Assembly: GCF_037201915.1 (NCBI RefSeq)
Contig: NZ_CP147505.1
Span: 3,179,852 to 3,243,851 of the forward strand
Direction of reading: 5' to 3'
DNA: 64,000 bases
Origin: Haloplanus sp. CK5-1
Lineage (GTDB): Archaea; Halobacteriota; Halobacteria; Halobacteriales; Haloferacaceae
Under the pieces are notes generated by a model that saw nothing but the letters and a program-made list of their open reading frames with translations, searched no databases and was not told the origin of the DNA. Made by a program: the position numbers and the translations under genes. This document shows positions 1 to 8,669 of this stretch, one piece after another (positions within the stretch are counted from its first letter, which is position 1; each line of letters begins with the position of its first letter).

Positions 1-86
1 GCGACATGCAACGCATGATGAAGAAACTCCAGCAGGGCGAGGGCGGCGGCGGTGGCGGCATGGGCGGGATGGGACCGTTCGGGTAG
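1..86 (+). CDS. srp54: Signal recognition particle 54 kDa protein, C-terminal end (partial)
   Basis: Only the last 27 codons are inside the window, read from base 3 to the TAG at 84-86. They encode the end of a methionine-rich helix (MQRMMKKLQQ) followed by a glycine/methionine tail ending MGPFG. Archaeal SRP54 M domains typically end with such a Met-rich amphipathic helix that binds 7S RNA and signal peptides, followed by a Gly/Met tail, so the assignment rests on this short tail alone. The GTPase domain lies upstream of the window. Confidence 0.75.
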   Translation, partial: DMQRMMKKLQQGEGGGGGGMGGMGPFG

Positions 87-123
87 GCGTATTTTTTTGT
101 GGGAGAGCGCCCCAACGGCTCAC

Positions 124-1326
124 GTGTCGCCCGTCTCCCACCGCTGGATCGCCCGTCTCCGCACCCTCGACGTCCTCGCGCTGACGGCGCTCCTCTGGTT
201 TCTGGCGAAGTTCCTCCGCTACGCGTTCCCGCCCCTGTTCGGCACCTTCCAGTCGGCGTACGGCGTCTCCAACACAGAACTCGGGTTGCTGTTCTCGGCG
301 CTCATGGGCGGCTACGCAGTCATGCAGTTCCCGTCCGGCGCCCTCGCGGATCGGGTGGGGACCGTCCGCGTCATCGTCGGCGGCGCCGTCGTCGCCTCCG
401 CTGCCGCCCTCGTCCTCTTCGTCACGACGACGTACGCCCTCCTCGTCGTCGCCGTCGTCGGCATCGGCCTCGGCACCGGTGCACACAAGACCGTCGCCAT
501 CACCCTCCTGACGAGCGTCTACACCGATCGATCCGGACGGGCGCTCGGTCTGATGGACTTCGTCGGCGAATTCGGCGGCGTCCTCGCCCCCGCCGCCGTC
601 GTCGCCGTCCTCGCCGCGGCGCTCCCCTGGGAGTCGCTCTTCCTCGCCGCCGCCGTCGGCGGCCTCTGTCTCGCCGGGGCGTTCGCGGTGCGGGTTCCCG
701 CCCGCCTCCCCGATGGCGACGCCGACGCCGGCTTCGACGCGGACGACGGCTTTCGCTCGTATCTCACTGCGTTCGCGGCGCCGCGGTTCTCCGCGTTCGC
801 CTTCGTCGCCGTTCTCCTAGGCCTCGCAATCAGCGGCATCACGGCCTTCCTCCCGCTCTTTCTGGAGACCCGAGCGGGTATCGACGCCGGCCTCGCGGGC
901 CTGCTGTACAGCGCGTTTTTCGTCGTCTCGGCCGTCCAGCCCGTCACTGGTGACCTCGCCGACCGGCTGGGACACCTCCGCGTCATCGCCGTCCTCCTCA
1001 CGCTCGCCATCGTGGCGCTCGTCGTCCTCGTCGTCGCTGGCGTCGGCCCCCTGACCGTCGGCGCCGCGACGGTCGTGCTTGGCGTCGGTCTGCACGGTCC
1101 CCGTCCCGGCCGCGACGCGCACCTGATGAATCTCATCCCCGACGACGTGGCGGGCGGTACGCTCGGCGTCGTCCGCACGTCGATGGTGGGGATGAGCGCC
1201 GTCTCCCCGACCGTCGTCGGCTACCTCTCCGATGTGGCCTCCTTCTCCGTCGCGTTCGGCGCGATGGCGGCGGTGTTGGCCCTCGCGATGCTCGTCGTCA
1301 CCGCTCTCGTGCTCACGGAGTCGTGA
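124..1326 (+). CDS. MFS transporter
   Basis: About 400 residues with 12 predicted membrane segments, the usual size for a major facilitator superfamily carrier. The loop after TM2 carries the MFS signature as GALADRVGTVR and the second half repeats it as GDLADRLGHLR, so both six-helix halves are present. A short charged loop (DGDADAGFDADDGF, near residue 200) separates the halves. I chose the GTG at 124 because upstream in-frame codons would add a hydrophilic run overlapping the end of srp54. Substrate cannot be told from sequence; it could import or export a small metabolite or drug. It stands alone, 38 bp after srp54. Confidence 0.85.
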   Translation: MSPVSHRWIARLRTLDVLALTALLWFLAKFLRYAFPPLFGTFQSAYGVSNTELGLLFSALMGGYAVMQFPSGALADRVGTVRVIVGGAVVASAAALVLFVTTTYALLVVAVVGIGLGTGAHKTVAITLLTSVYTDRSGRALGLMDFVGEFGGVLAPAAVVAVLAAALPWESLFLAAAVGGLCLAGAFAVRVPARLPDGDADAGFDADDGFRSYLTAFAAPRFSAFAFVAVLLGLAISGITAFLPLFLETRAGIDAGLAGLLYSAFFVVSAVQPVTGDLADRLGHLRVIAVLLTLAIVALVVLVVAGVGPLTVGAATVVLGVGLHGPRPGRDAHLMNLIPDDVAGGTLGVVRTSMVGMSAVSPTVVGYLSDVASFSVAFGAMAAVLALAMLVVTALVLTES

Positions 1327-1386
1327 ACCGGCCGCCCTCCGACAGCTCCGCCTGACTTTTCAGCCCGGCACCCGTTGACCCCGACG

Positions 1387-1968
1387 ATGACCGCCCGCGA
1401 GGTTGCGACCGAGGCGTATCGGGAAGCGCTCCCCGCCCTCGGTGCCAGCCTCGTCGGTGGCCTCCTCGCCGGCCTCGTCCTCGGCGGCATGCGCGGAGAG
1501 CTCCGTGCGGTCGAGGGGTTACTCGTCCTCGTTCCCGCGTTGCTCGCCACCCGCGGCAACGTCTACGGCTCGCTCGGCACGCGGCTGGCGACCGGGCTCC
1601 ACCAAGGGTTGATCGAACCGCGGGTTCGGGGGAGCGACCGACGGCTGCTCGCGGCTGCGGCCGCGGCACTCGCCAACGGCATCCTCACCTCGCTGTTCGC
1701 CGCCGCCGCCGTCGTGGTCGTCCTCACGACGCTCGGTGCGCCGGTCGCGGGACTGGGTCACCTCCTCGGTATCGCCCTCGTCGCGGGCGTGCTCTCCGGG
1801 ATCACCCTCACCGCCGTCGTCGTCACCGTCGTCTTCGCCGGCTACCGCCGGGGCCACAACCCCGACACGCTGGTCGGACCGCTCGTCACCACGACCGGCG
1901 ACGTGTTCGGTGTCCTCTTTCTCCTGATCGCCGTCCGCGTCGTCGCTCGCCTCCTGGGGGGAATCTGA
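1387..1968 (+). CDS. MgtE/SLC41-type divalent cation transporter half, subunit 1
   Basis: About 193 residues, nearly all hydrophobic, with about five membrane helices. The segment LLATRGNVYGSLGTRLATGL fits the SLC41/MgtE channel motif (Pro/Gly-Asn, then Arg and a Gly-rich helix). Bacterial MgtE has cytosolic N and CBS domains; this protein has neither, so it is only the membrane pore module. The next gene starts directly after this stop codon and encodes a second copy of the same module. The two most likely form a heterodimeric Mg2+ or other divalent cation permease, as SLC41 proteins do with two fused modules. Start ATG 1387 is preferred over an in-frame TTG at 1375. Confidence 0.75.
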   Translation: MTAREVATEAYREALPALGASLVGGLLAGLVLGGMRGELRAVEGLLVLVPALLATRGNVYGSLGTRLATGLHQGLIEPRVRGSDRRLLAAAAAALANGILTSLFAAAAVVVVLTTLGAPVAGLGHLLGIALVAGVLSGITLTAVVVTVVFAGYRRGHNPDTLVGPLVTTTGDVFGVLFLLIAVRVVARLLGGI

Positions 1969-2526
1969 GTGTCGACCGCCTGGACCGTCCGTGCCATCAC
2001 GCGGGCGATGCTCCCCCTGCTCCTCCTGTTGACGCTGGTCGAGATCGGCAGCGGACTCGTCCTCGGGAGTTTCGAGTCGACCCTGCTTCGCTACCCCTCG
2101 TTGCTCGTCCTCGTTCCGGTCACCATCGGCACCGCCGGCAACCTGGGGAGCATCCTCGCCGCCCGCCTCTCGACGGCCTTCCACCTCGGCACGCTCTCCT
2201 TTTCGCTCGACGACGACGCACTCGTCGGGAACGCCGTCGCCACCGTCGCGCTCGCGGCCTCCATCTTCCCGCTCGTCGGTCTCGGCGCCTGGGGACTGAG
2301 CGCGCTCACGGGATCGACCGCCCTCTCGCCGTGGACGGTGCTCGCCGTCTCGCTCGCGAGTGGCCTCTCGCTTGCCGTCCTCGCGGTGGCCGTCGCCGTC
2401 GTCGCCACCTACGCCGCCTACCGGTTCGAGCTCGACCCCGACGACGTGGTGATCCCCGTCGTCACCAACACCTGCGACGTCCTCGGGGTCGTCCTCCTCT
2501 ATCTCTCGGTGCTGGCGTTCGTGTAG
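1969..2526 (+). CDS. MgtE/SLC41-type divalent cation transporter half, subunit 2
   Basis: 185 residues with about five membrane helices and the same channel motif as its partner (VPVTIGTAGNLGSILAARLS, about residues 44-63). It begins with a GTG abutting the TGA of the preceding gene, so the two are surely co-transcribed and probably translationally coupled. The ion pathway in MgtE is formed at the interface of two such modules, so this subunit is expected to pair with the 1387-1968 product. No CBS or N domain is present, so Mg2+ sensing, if any, must lie elsewhere. Its 3' end overlaps the convergent YjbQ-family gene by 28 bp. Confidence 0.75.
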   Translation: MSTAWTVRAITRAMLPLLLLLTLVEIGSGLVLGSFESTLLRYPSLLVLVPVTIGTAGNLGSILAARLSTAFHLGTLSFSLDDDALVGNAVATVALAASIFPLVGLGAWGLSALTGSTALSPWTVLAVSLASGLSLAVLAVAVAVVATYAAYRFELDPDDVVIPVVTNTCDVLGVVLLYLSVLAFV

Positions 2527-2900
2527 CCGACCCGGACGGTCCGCTCGCGTGGCCCGTCACAGTCGATCACGAGCACCGACTGCCACCGCCCGAGTGCGAG
2601 ACTCCCGTCGACGACCGGAACCGTCGTCGACGGCCCCAACAGGAGCGCCCGGAGGTGCGAGTCGGCGTTGTCGTCGATCCGGTCGTGGTTCCACCCCTCG
2701 TCCGGGACGAGGCCGTCGAGGAACGCCCGCACGTCGTCGAGCAGTCGCGGTTCGGCCTCGTTGATCACGACGCCGGCGGTGGTGTGCTCGACGAAGACGG
2801 TGAGCGTCCCCGTGTCGGCGTTCTCGGGCACGGCGCCGACGACCCGGTCGGTCACGTCGACGACATCGAGACGGTCGTCCGTCGAGACGGTGAACTCCAT
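2499..2900 (-). CDS. YjbQ/UPF0047 family protein
   Basis: 133 residues, the full length of the YjbQ family. Family landmarks are visible: FVEHTTAGVVINEAEP near residues 36-51, DDNADSHLRALLLG, and GRWQSVLVIDCDGPRER near the end. Family members form a trimeric beta-barrel, and the HTTAG and SHLRA blocks line the putative active site. Weak thiamine-phosphate synthase activity has been reported for bacterial members (hence the name secondary thiamine-phosphate synthase), but the physiological reaction is not settled. The 3' end overlaps the convergent transporter gene. It lies 29 bp downstream of the DUF54-type gene on the same strand. Confidence 0.85.
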   Translation of the reverse strand: MEFTVSTDDRLDVVDVTDRVVGAVPENADTGTLTVFVEHTTAGVVINEAEPRLLDDVRAFLDGLVPDEGWNHDRIDDNADSHLRALLLGPSTTVPVVDGSLALGRWQSVLVIDCDGPRERTVRVGYTNASTER

Positions 2901-2929
2901 GGTCGAGCGTCGGTCAGGGGCGACAAAGG

Positions 2930-3340
2930 CTATTCGGGGTCGATCGGCCGCCCCTCCTCAGTCGGCGGGGCGACGTGGTCGACGACCGACTCCACGTCCG
3001 GGTCGTGGACCGTCACCTGCACCTCGACGTCGCCGAGTTCGTCGGGGTTACCGACGGCGAAGTTGACGAGCCCTTGGAACGCCGCCTGCTTTTTCAGCGC
3101 GAACGCGAAGCCGTCCTCGTCGGCCCGCGCGAAGAACTCCCGGCGGGCGGTGTCGAGTATCTCCTGTTCGTGTAACCGTTCGGAGAACGCCTCCATCGAG
3201 TGTGCCTCGCCGACGACCCGCCCCGGTTTCTGGCTGATCTCGGCGTTCGGGAAGAGGTTCTCCACCGCGTCGACGACGCGGTCGGTGACTTCCGTGTCGC
3301 GGACGGGTGCGATCACCCGCACGTCGATCCGGTGGATCAT
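2930..3340 (-). CDS. RNA-binding protein of the archaeal DUF54/COG1325 family
   Basis: 136 residues beginning MIHRIDVRVIAPVRDTE. The pattern of alternating beta strands and helices and the segments LFPNAEISQKP and FALKKQAAFQGLVNFAVGN match the archaeal COG1325 family, which has an L5-like fold and is annotated as RNA-binding. Its molecular role is not established. The gene overlaps the upstream P-loop kinase gene by four bases (ATGA), so the two are translated from one message, a linkage that is common in archaea. Confidence 0.75.
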   Translation of the reverse strand: MIHRIDVRVIAPVRDTEVTDRVVDAVENLFPNAEISQKPGRVVGEAHSMEAFSERLHEQEILDTARREFFARADEDGFAFALKKQAAFQGLVNFAVGNPDELGDVEVQVTVHDPDVESVVDHVAPPTEEGRPIDPE

Positions 3341-3906
3341 CGGTCTATCTCCGCCTCCGCCGGCACGTCGAGCAACTCGCGAATCCGCTCGTGGAACGCG
3401 TCGAGCGACCCCGTGTTCTCGACGGTCACGTCCGCCCGCGCCATCACGTCACCCATGCCGAAGCCGAGTTCGCGCTCCTCGCGGGCTTCGAGTGCCTCCC
3501 GGTCGAGGTCGGAGCCGTCGCGACCCCGATCCGCGAGTCGCTCGGCCCGCGTCTCGAACGGCGCTTCGACGCTCACGAGGACGAACCCGTCGCCGAACGC
3601 CGCCTCGAAGCGGTCCGCCTCCGCCGGCGACCGGAGGCCGTCGACGAGGATCGTCTCCGACTCCGAGGCCGCGAGCGATTCCTCGATCTTCGGGAGCGAC
3701 CGCTCGGCGATAGCCCCCGGACCACCTTCCTCGCGGAGCGCCGTCGCCACGTCGCCGTGGTGTTGTGCCGGGTCGAGTCCCCGGTCGCGACACGCCTCCC
3801 GGATCACGTCGCCCATGGTGACGACGGGCACGCCAGCCTCTCGGGCGACGGCCGCGGCCTCGCCCTTGCCGCTGCCCGGAAGTCCCACGGTGCCGAGTAC
3901 CTTCAT
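3337..3906 (-). CDS. UPF0200 / dephospho-CoA kinase-like P-loop kinase
   Basis: 189 residues from the ATG at 3906. A P-loop, GLPGSGKGE, lies at residues 7-15, followed by a nucleotide kinase-like fold with a lid rich in arginines (TRAERLADRGRDGSD). This matches archaeal UPF0200, related to dephospho-CoA kinase and adenylate kinase. A role phosphorylating a nucleotide or CoA precursor is plausible but unproven. I chose MKVLGTVGLPG because 14 upstream in-frame codons are low-complexity and would push the P-loop away from the N-terminus. The stop overlaps the start of the RNA-binding gene. Confidence 0.75.
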   Translation of the reverse strand: MKVLGTVGLPGSGKGEAAAVAREAGVPVVTMGDVIREACRDRGLDPAQHHGDVATALREEGGPGAIAERSLPKIEESLAASESETILVDGLRSPAEADRFEAAFGDGFVLVSVEAPFETRAERLADRGRDGSDLDREALEAREERELGFGMGDVMARADVTVENTGSLDAFHERIRELLDVPAEAEIDR

Positions 3907-3986
3907 TACCCCTCCGTACCCGCCTCGCGGCCTTATACTCTCTGACAACGCGCCAGCCTTTTGCCCGCGCTCGCCCTCGGAGTCGC

Positions 3987-4364
3987 ATGGCCCAACGCTC
4001 CCTCCTGAGCCGCGCCCTGTGGTTTGTTGCCGTCGGCTGGTGGGCGACGCCCGTCGTCGTCAACGCCGCGTGGTTCCTCTCGGCCACCGTCGTCGGCGCG
4101 CCACTCGGCGTCAAACTCGTCAACCTCCTCCCGACGGTGTTGACCCTGCGGGAACCTGCGTCCATGACTGACCCCTCGTCCGCCCGCGGCCAGCGGTCGC
4201 TCGCGCTCCGGGCGCTCTACTTCGTCCTCGTGGGCTGGTGGCTCGGCTGGCTCTGGGCGAACGCCGCGAGTTTCCTCGCCGTCACCGTTATCGGACTGCC
4301 TCTCGCGATTCCGATGTTCGACCGGCTTCCGTACGTCACGTCGCTGTACCGGTTCGACGGCTGA
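3987..4364 (+). CDS. YccF domain-containing membrane protein
   Basis: 125 residues made of two similar halves. Each has a helix starting LWF/LYF-V-VGWW followed by a second hydrophobic segment (NAAWFLSATVVGAPLG and NAASFLAVTVIGLPLA), which is the duplicated YccF (DUF307) motif. The halves are linked by a short polar stretch (EPASMTDPSSARGQR). Family members are small inner-membrane proteins of unknown function. The gene is monocistronic, divergent from the UPF0200 gene, and ends about 40 bp before tRNA-Arg. Confidence 0.8.
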   Translation: MAQRSLLSRALWFVAVGWWATPVVVNAAWFLSATVVGAPLGVKLVNLLPTVLTLREPASMTDPSSARGQRSLALRALYFVLVGWWLGWLWANAASFLAVTVIGLPLAIPMFDRLPYVTSLYRFDG

Positions 4365-4404
4365 GCCGAACGGTTTTTGACCGCGCCTCCGTCATCCCCG
4401 GTGA

Positions 4405-4503
4405 GGGCACGTAGCTCAGTCCGGATAGAGCGTCGGACTTCTAACCCCGAGGCCTGCGGGGGGAGTCATCCGACGGTCGTGGGTTCAAATCCCATCGTGC
4501 CCG
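4405..4503 (+). tRNA. tRNA-Arg (anticodon TCT) with intron
   Basis: The acceptor arms GGGCACG (4405-4411) and CGTGCCC (4496-4502) pair exactly, with G4503 as discriminator. The D stem is GCTC/GAGC, the anticodon stem TCGGA/TCCGA and the loop CTTCTAA, giving anticodon TCT. The loop is interrupted after position 37 by a 24-nt intron, 4444-4467, at the canonical archaeal site cut by the splicing endonuclease. CCA is not encoded. The last 22 bases are duplicated downstream at 4575-4596. Confidence 0.93.
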
Positions 4504-4597
4504 CTATCCGCGAACGACAGTGAGCGGTAGCGGCATCTGGGATTTGAATCAGGGAGCGGCTTCGCCGCGACCGTGGTTCAAATCCCATCGTGCCCGT
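4504..4597 (+). repeat. tRNA-Arg(TCT) 3'-end duplication with mirrored T-arm stem-loops
   Basis: Directly after the tRNA, bases 4504-4511 and 4524-4530 form a first hairpin with loop GAACGACAGTGA. A second hairpin follows. Its outer stem is TGGGATTTGAA (4538-4548) with TTCAAATCCCA (4577-4587), the latter being a copy of the tRNA T-arm 3' strand. Its inner stem is GCGGC/GCCGC (4556-4560/4564-4568). The copy continues to the tRNA 3' end, giving a perfect 22-bp direct repeat of 4482-4503 at 4575-4596. No integrase is nearby. The same layout recurs at tRNA-Arg(GCG) and tRNA-Met in this window. Confidence 0.85.
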
Positions 4598-4762
4598 ACA
4601 GAAACGCTCGGTCACCTGCCTCCGGCGGCTCTCGATCCGGCGATCGTTCCGACGGTCGAACGGCATCCCCCGCTCGTCGTTGCGCCGGTCCCGTCGGTTT
4701 TTTGCATACGATCTCCCCGAGATAGCCGTCGACTTCGCAGTACGGTGTCGAACGCCGCGAGC

Positions 4763-4782
4763 ACACCTTACAAAACAATTAT
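4763..4782 (+). promoter_or_regulatory. Putative archaeal promoter of the first sensor kinase gene
   Basis: An AT-rich island containing AACAATTATC lies 35-50 bp before the ATG at 4816 in otherwise GC-rich DNA. This is where a TATA/BRE element would sit for a nearly leaderless haloarchaeal message. The rest of 4598-4762 shows no gene. Confidence 0.45.
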
Positions 4783-4815
4783 CAGAGCGGCTGACAATCG
4801 ACTCCCAGTCAGCCG

Positions 4816-6471
4816 ATGAATCCCTCCCTCGTTGGCCACAGCGTACTCTTTGCTCTGTCCGCGCTCGCCTGTGTGGTCACGATCCCCCGCGCCCGAGCGA
4901 TCCGGCATCCGGGGACACGGGACGGCCTCGTCGCCCTCCTCGGATCCGTCGCGCTGTGGTCCATCGGGTATCTCGGGTACCTCCTGGCACCGACACAGTC
5001 GGGCAAACTCGCGTTTTACATTCTCGGGTTCGTCTTCGCGTTCGTCGCCGTCGGTGCGTGGCTCTACTTCTGTGCCGCCTACACCGGTCGGCCACCGCGA
5101 CACGCCCCGTTCCGGAATCTCCTCCTCGGCCTCTTCGTCCTCTTGACCGGACTCAAAGTCACGAACCCGCTCCACAACCTCTACTTTACGACCGAGTGGG
5201 CCACCGACCCGTTCCCGTACCTCGTCATCCACCACGAACTGCTCTACTGGCTCGTGTTGGGGCTGTCGTACGCCGTCATCGCGGTGGGCTTTTTCATGCT
5301 CGTGGAGCAGTTCCACCACACCGGCAGTGACAGTCGTCCGCTCGTCGTCCTCGTCGGGCTCTCGGGACTTCCGGCCGTCGCGACGATCGTCGGGAGTCAA
5401 GTCGACTGGCTGCTCCCGCTGCTGTACGAGCCACCCGGCGTCGCGCTGTTCGCCGTCGGGACGCTGTTCTTCTACAGGCAGCGGTTCGAGGCGATCCGAC
5501 TCACCGGCGACTCCGACGAACCGGCGATCTTCCTCGACCAGGATGCCTGCGTTCGGGACTACAACCAGGCGGCTCGCAGGCTCTTCCCCGCCCTCGAGGG
5601 GTCGTTCGGGAAACCGCTCGACGCCGTGAATACGGCACTCGCGGACCACCTCACGAGCGGCGACGTGCTGGCGCTCACGGGGGCCGACGAGACGCGGTTC
5701 TACGACGTGTCTCACACGCCGTTCTTGGCTGGCGAGGTGACGACCGGCCGGTTGGTGACGGTCACCGACGCAACCGAACGGGAGTCGTATCGACAGCGGC
5801 TCGAAGAGCGGACCGAACAGCTCGAAGCCCTCAATCGCGTGGTTTGACACGACATCCGGAACGATATGGCCGTGATTCTCGGGTGGGCGGAGATCCTCGA
5901 AGACCACGTCGACGAAGACGGGAGGGAGCCGCTGGACCGCGTCTTACAGAAGTCCCGGCACGTGATTCAGTTCACGGAGGTGGCACGCGACTTCGTCGAA
6001 TCGCTCTCGGAGGAGGGCGCTACCGAGTTGGAAGCGATCGAGTTACGGCCGCTCCTCGAAGCCGAACTCGCCGCAGTACGCGAGTCGTTCCCGAACGCTC
6101 GGTTCCGGAGGACGGGTGAGCTCCCCACGGTATCGGTACGGGCGAACGAGATGCTCTCCTCGGTGTTTCGGAACATCCTCGAGAACGCGGTCCGGCACAG
6201 CGAGAAAGGCTCCCCCGAGGTCACGGTTGCCTGTCGCGTGGGTCCGGAGACCGTTCGTGTTCGGATCGCGGACGATGGACCCGGTATCCCCGACGACCGG
6301 AAAGATCGAATCTTCGGAAAGGGCGAAAAGGGGATGGACAGTCCGGGATCCGGGATCGGGCTGTACCTCGTCCGAACCTTGACCGAACAGTTCGGTGGCG
6401 AGGTGTGGGTCGAGGACAACGAGCCACGGGGCGCCGTCTTCGTCGTCGAACTCCCCGTGCATACGCCATAG
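4816..6471 (+). pseudogene. 7TM-PAS sensor histidine kinase interrupted by an in-frame TGA
   Basis: One reading frame runs from ATG 4816 to TAG 6471 with a single stop, TGA at 5845-5847. The N-terminal 230 residues form seven hydrophobic segments like the histidine-kinase 7TM sensor module. A PAS-like domain (FLDQDACVRDYNQAARRLF) follows, then a HisKA helix reading NRVV-stop-HDIRND, then an ATPase domain with N-box ENAVRH, G1 DDGPGIPDD and G2 GSGIGLYL. The paralogue 300 bp downstream has NRLVRHDINND at the same place, so CGA-to-TGA at the Arg before the phospho-His explains the break. An internal start at 5866 would lack the H-box. The allele is therefore probably inactive unless the stop is read through or is a sequence error. 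Confidence 0.85.
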
Positions 6472-6732
6472 CACGAGCACCTCACGTCCGGTCACGAGAC
6501 CACGCTCACACCGCGACGGGACTCGACGCGTCGGCGCGAACCACACCGAGTCCGGGCCACCTTCCACGTCCGTGGTGGGACGGGGACGGGGCCACGATGT
6601 CGCCGCCTCGTTCCGGGTGGTCCGGGGTCGTCGGTCGCACCAGCCGCCCGTCCCGCCCGCGAGCAGTGTGCCCGTAGCCCGCCGCTGCCCCGTCGTAGCG
6701 TGCCGATTCTCACGACCGAATAGCGGAGCACA

Positions 6733-6742
6733 GGATATATCG
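6733..6742 (+). promoter_or_regulatory. Putative TATA box for the receiver-PAS-kinase gene
   Basis: AGGATATATC lies about 25-30 bp upstream of the ATG at 6765, the correct distance for a leaderless haloarchaeal promoter. The rest of 6472-6732 is GC-rich and shows no gene. Confidence 0.55.
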
Positions 6743-6764
6743 TCACCCCCGCTACACCACCGGT

Positions 6765-8195
6765 ATGGCGACCGACGATTCGTTGTCCATCCTCGTCGTC
6801 GACGACAGCGACTTCTTCGTCTCGTTTCTCTCGGACAGGCTCGAGTCCGACTACGGAATGACGGTCACCACCGCGACCAGCGCCGACGACGCGCTGTCGG
6901 AGCTGGCGGCGACCACGGTCGACTGCGTCGTGAGTGATTACGAGATGCCCGACACCTCCGGGCTGGAACTGTACGAACTGGCCGACGAGCGCCACGACGT
7001 TCCGTTCATCCTGCTCACCGGCCACGGCGACGAGGAGGTCGCGAGCCGAGCGATCCGCATGGGGATCGACGAGTACCTGCTGAAACGATCGATCAGGGAG
7101 GACGAGCCGCTCGACCTGCTGGTCAACCGCATCCGGACCGTCGTCGAACAGCGTCGGGCCCAGCGGAAGTACGAACGACTGGTGGACAACTCCCCCGACG
7201 AGATCGGTCAGGTGACCACCGACGGGGAGATTCTCGCCGCGAACGAGACGATGGCGACGGCGTTCGGCGTCTCTCAGTCGGAGTTGGTCGGCGAACAGCT
7301 GTCGGCGATTCTTCCCGACGACGTCGCGGCCGGCCGGCTCGAGGAAGGCAGACGCGCGATCACCGCCGGGAGCGCCGTCACCTTTCAGGACAGCATCGGG
7401 GTCAGACACTTTCACAACGTCGCGGTCCCGGTTTCGACGGCCGGCCGGGGGGAGTCGATCCAACTCGTGAGCCGGGAGATAACGCTGCAGAAGCGAACGG
7501 AGCGCGAGTTGGAACGGAAAAGCGAGAAACTCGCCATGATCAACCGCTTGGTCCGCCACGACATCAACAACGACGTCCAGTTGCTGATGGCGTGGGCGGA
7601 CCGACTCGACGACCACGTCGACGAGACGGGGACGGACATCGTCGAGCGCATCGGCGACACGAGCGGCCACATCGCGGAACTCACGTCGATCGCCGGGAAC
7701 TTCGTCGAGTCTCTGGAGGACGACACCGACATCGACCTCGAACGCATGGACCTCGGTCACGTCCTCGAAACCGAGGTGGAGAAAACGCGGGCGACGTACG
7801 GCGACGCGAGGATCGTCGTCGACGACCTGCCACGAGTCGAGGTCCGTGCCAACGAACTGCTGGCGTCCGTGTTCAACAACCTCCTGAACAACGCGGTCCG
7901 GCACAACGACTCGGACGACCCGACGGTTCACGTCGACCTCCGGGAGACCGAGACGGACGTCGTCGTCCGGGTTGCCGACGACGGACCGGGCGTGCCGGAC
8001 GACCGAAAGGAGGCGATTTTCGGCAAGGGAAGTCGGGGCGTCGACAGTCCCGGCACCGGGATCGGTCTCCACCTCGTCTACACGCTGGTCGAGCAGTACG
8101 GCGGCGACGTGTGGGTGGAGGACAACGAGCCACGGGGTGCCGTCTTCGTCGTCGAACTGCCGAAACCCCCGGCCCGACCGGAATCGACCGGCTGA
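6765..8195 (+). CDS. Hybrid receiver-PAS-histidine kinase
   Basis: 476 residues, soluble. A CheY-like receiver occupies about 1-125: acidic pocket DD at 13-14, phospho-acceptor D58 in VVSDYEMP, conserved T85 and K107. A PAS domain spans about 130-245. The HisKA helix NRLVRHDINND places the phospho-His at H265. The HATPase domain has N-box NNLLNNAVRHND, G1 DDGPGVPDD and G2 GTGIGL. This order is common in haloarchaeal phosphorelay proteins that take phosphate from another kinase or sense through PAS. Its last third is strikingly like the broken kinase upstream, pointing to tandem duplication. No separate response regulator is adjacent. Confidence 0.92.
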   Translation: MATDDSLSILVVDDSDFFVSFLSDRLESDYGMTVTTATSADDALSELAATTVDCVVSDYEMPDTSGLELYELADERHDVPFILLTGHGDEEVASRAIRMGIDEYLLKRSIREDEPLDLLVNRIRTVVEQRRAQRKYERLVDNSPDEIGQVTTDGEILAANETMATAFGVSQSELVGEQLSAILPDDVAAGRLEEGRRAITAGSAVTFQDSIGVRHFHNVAVPVSTAGRGESIQLVSREITLQKRTERELERKSEKLAMINRLVRHDINNDVQLLMAWADRLDDHVDETGTDIVERIGDTSGHIAELTSIAGNFVESLEDDTDIDLERMDLGHVLETEVEKTRATYGDARIVVDDLPRVEVRANELLASVFNNLLNNAVRHNDSDDPTVHVDLRETETDVVVRVADDGPGVPDDRKEAIFGKGSRGVDSPGTGIGLHLVYTLVEQYGGDVWVEDNEPRGAVFVVELPKPPARPESTG

Positions 8196-8261
8196 TCGTC
8201 GGTGTCGACCGCGACCGGATCGGCTCGCGTCGCGACGCGGCGGTGCCGCCCGCGGCTTCCG

Positions 8262-8630
8262 TCACACACCGTCGACCAGATACGCCCCCAGATACCCGCC
8301 CAGAGCGCTCAGCCCGACGGTGTAGGCGACGGCGATCACCCCGGCGACGAGGACGAAAAACAGACCACCGACCCCGAACGCCATCCCGCCACCGCCCGGC
8401 CCGCTCACGGTGAAGACCCCGAGGACGAGGAACAGAAACAGGCCGAACAGGAGGAGCGGCACCGAGGCGACGACGCCCGAAATCGCGCCGATACGGACCC
8501 CCTCGTTCGCGTCGGCCTCGCTCAGGTAGGCGGCGACGCCCCCGCCGAGCACCGGCGAGAAGGGGATAAAGGAGAGCACTACCGTTACGACGGCACCGAT
8601 CAGGGCGTGGAGCGAGGAGTCGGAGACCAT
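8262..8630 (-). CDS. DUF5518-type four-helix membrane protein
   Basis: 122 residues with four hydrophobic segments and glycine-rich turns (SPVLGGGVAAYL near the start, SALGGYLGAYL at the end). The arrangement, with a short acidic loop EADANEGVRIGAISG after helix 2, matches the DUF5518 family of small haloarchaeal membrane proteins of unknown function. It has no obvious operon partner: the next gene on the same strand begins upstream across a 39-bp gap. Confidence 0.7.
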   Translation of the reverse strand: MVSDSSLHALIGAVVTVVLSFIPFSPVLGGGVAAYLSEADANEGVRIGAISGVVASVPLLLFGLFLFLVLGVFTVSGPGGGGMAFGVGGLFFVLVAGVIAVAYTVGLSALGGYLGAYLVDGV

Positions 8631-8669
8631 ACCTCGACCGTCGCCCGGCGGTGAAAAAACGTCTTCGGC

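Noticed and set aside
2331..3713. Long plus-strand frame opposite the YjbQ, DUF54 and UPF0200 genes
   Set aside because: Arg/Pro-rich shadow of three well-supported genes on the other strand, caused by high GC.
4466..4819. Small open frames around tRNA-Arg (e.g. MGFEPTT-like peptides)
   Set aside because: They overlap the tRNA and its duplicated end; such peptides are typical false genes from tRNA sequence.
5866..6471. Independent small kinase gene starting at ATG 5866
   Set aside because: It would lack the H-box and is in the same frame as the upstream sensor; a nonsense mutation in one gene explains it better.
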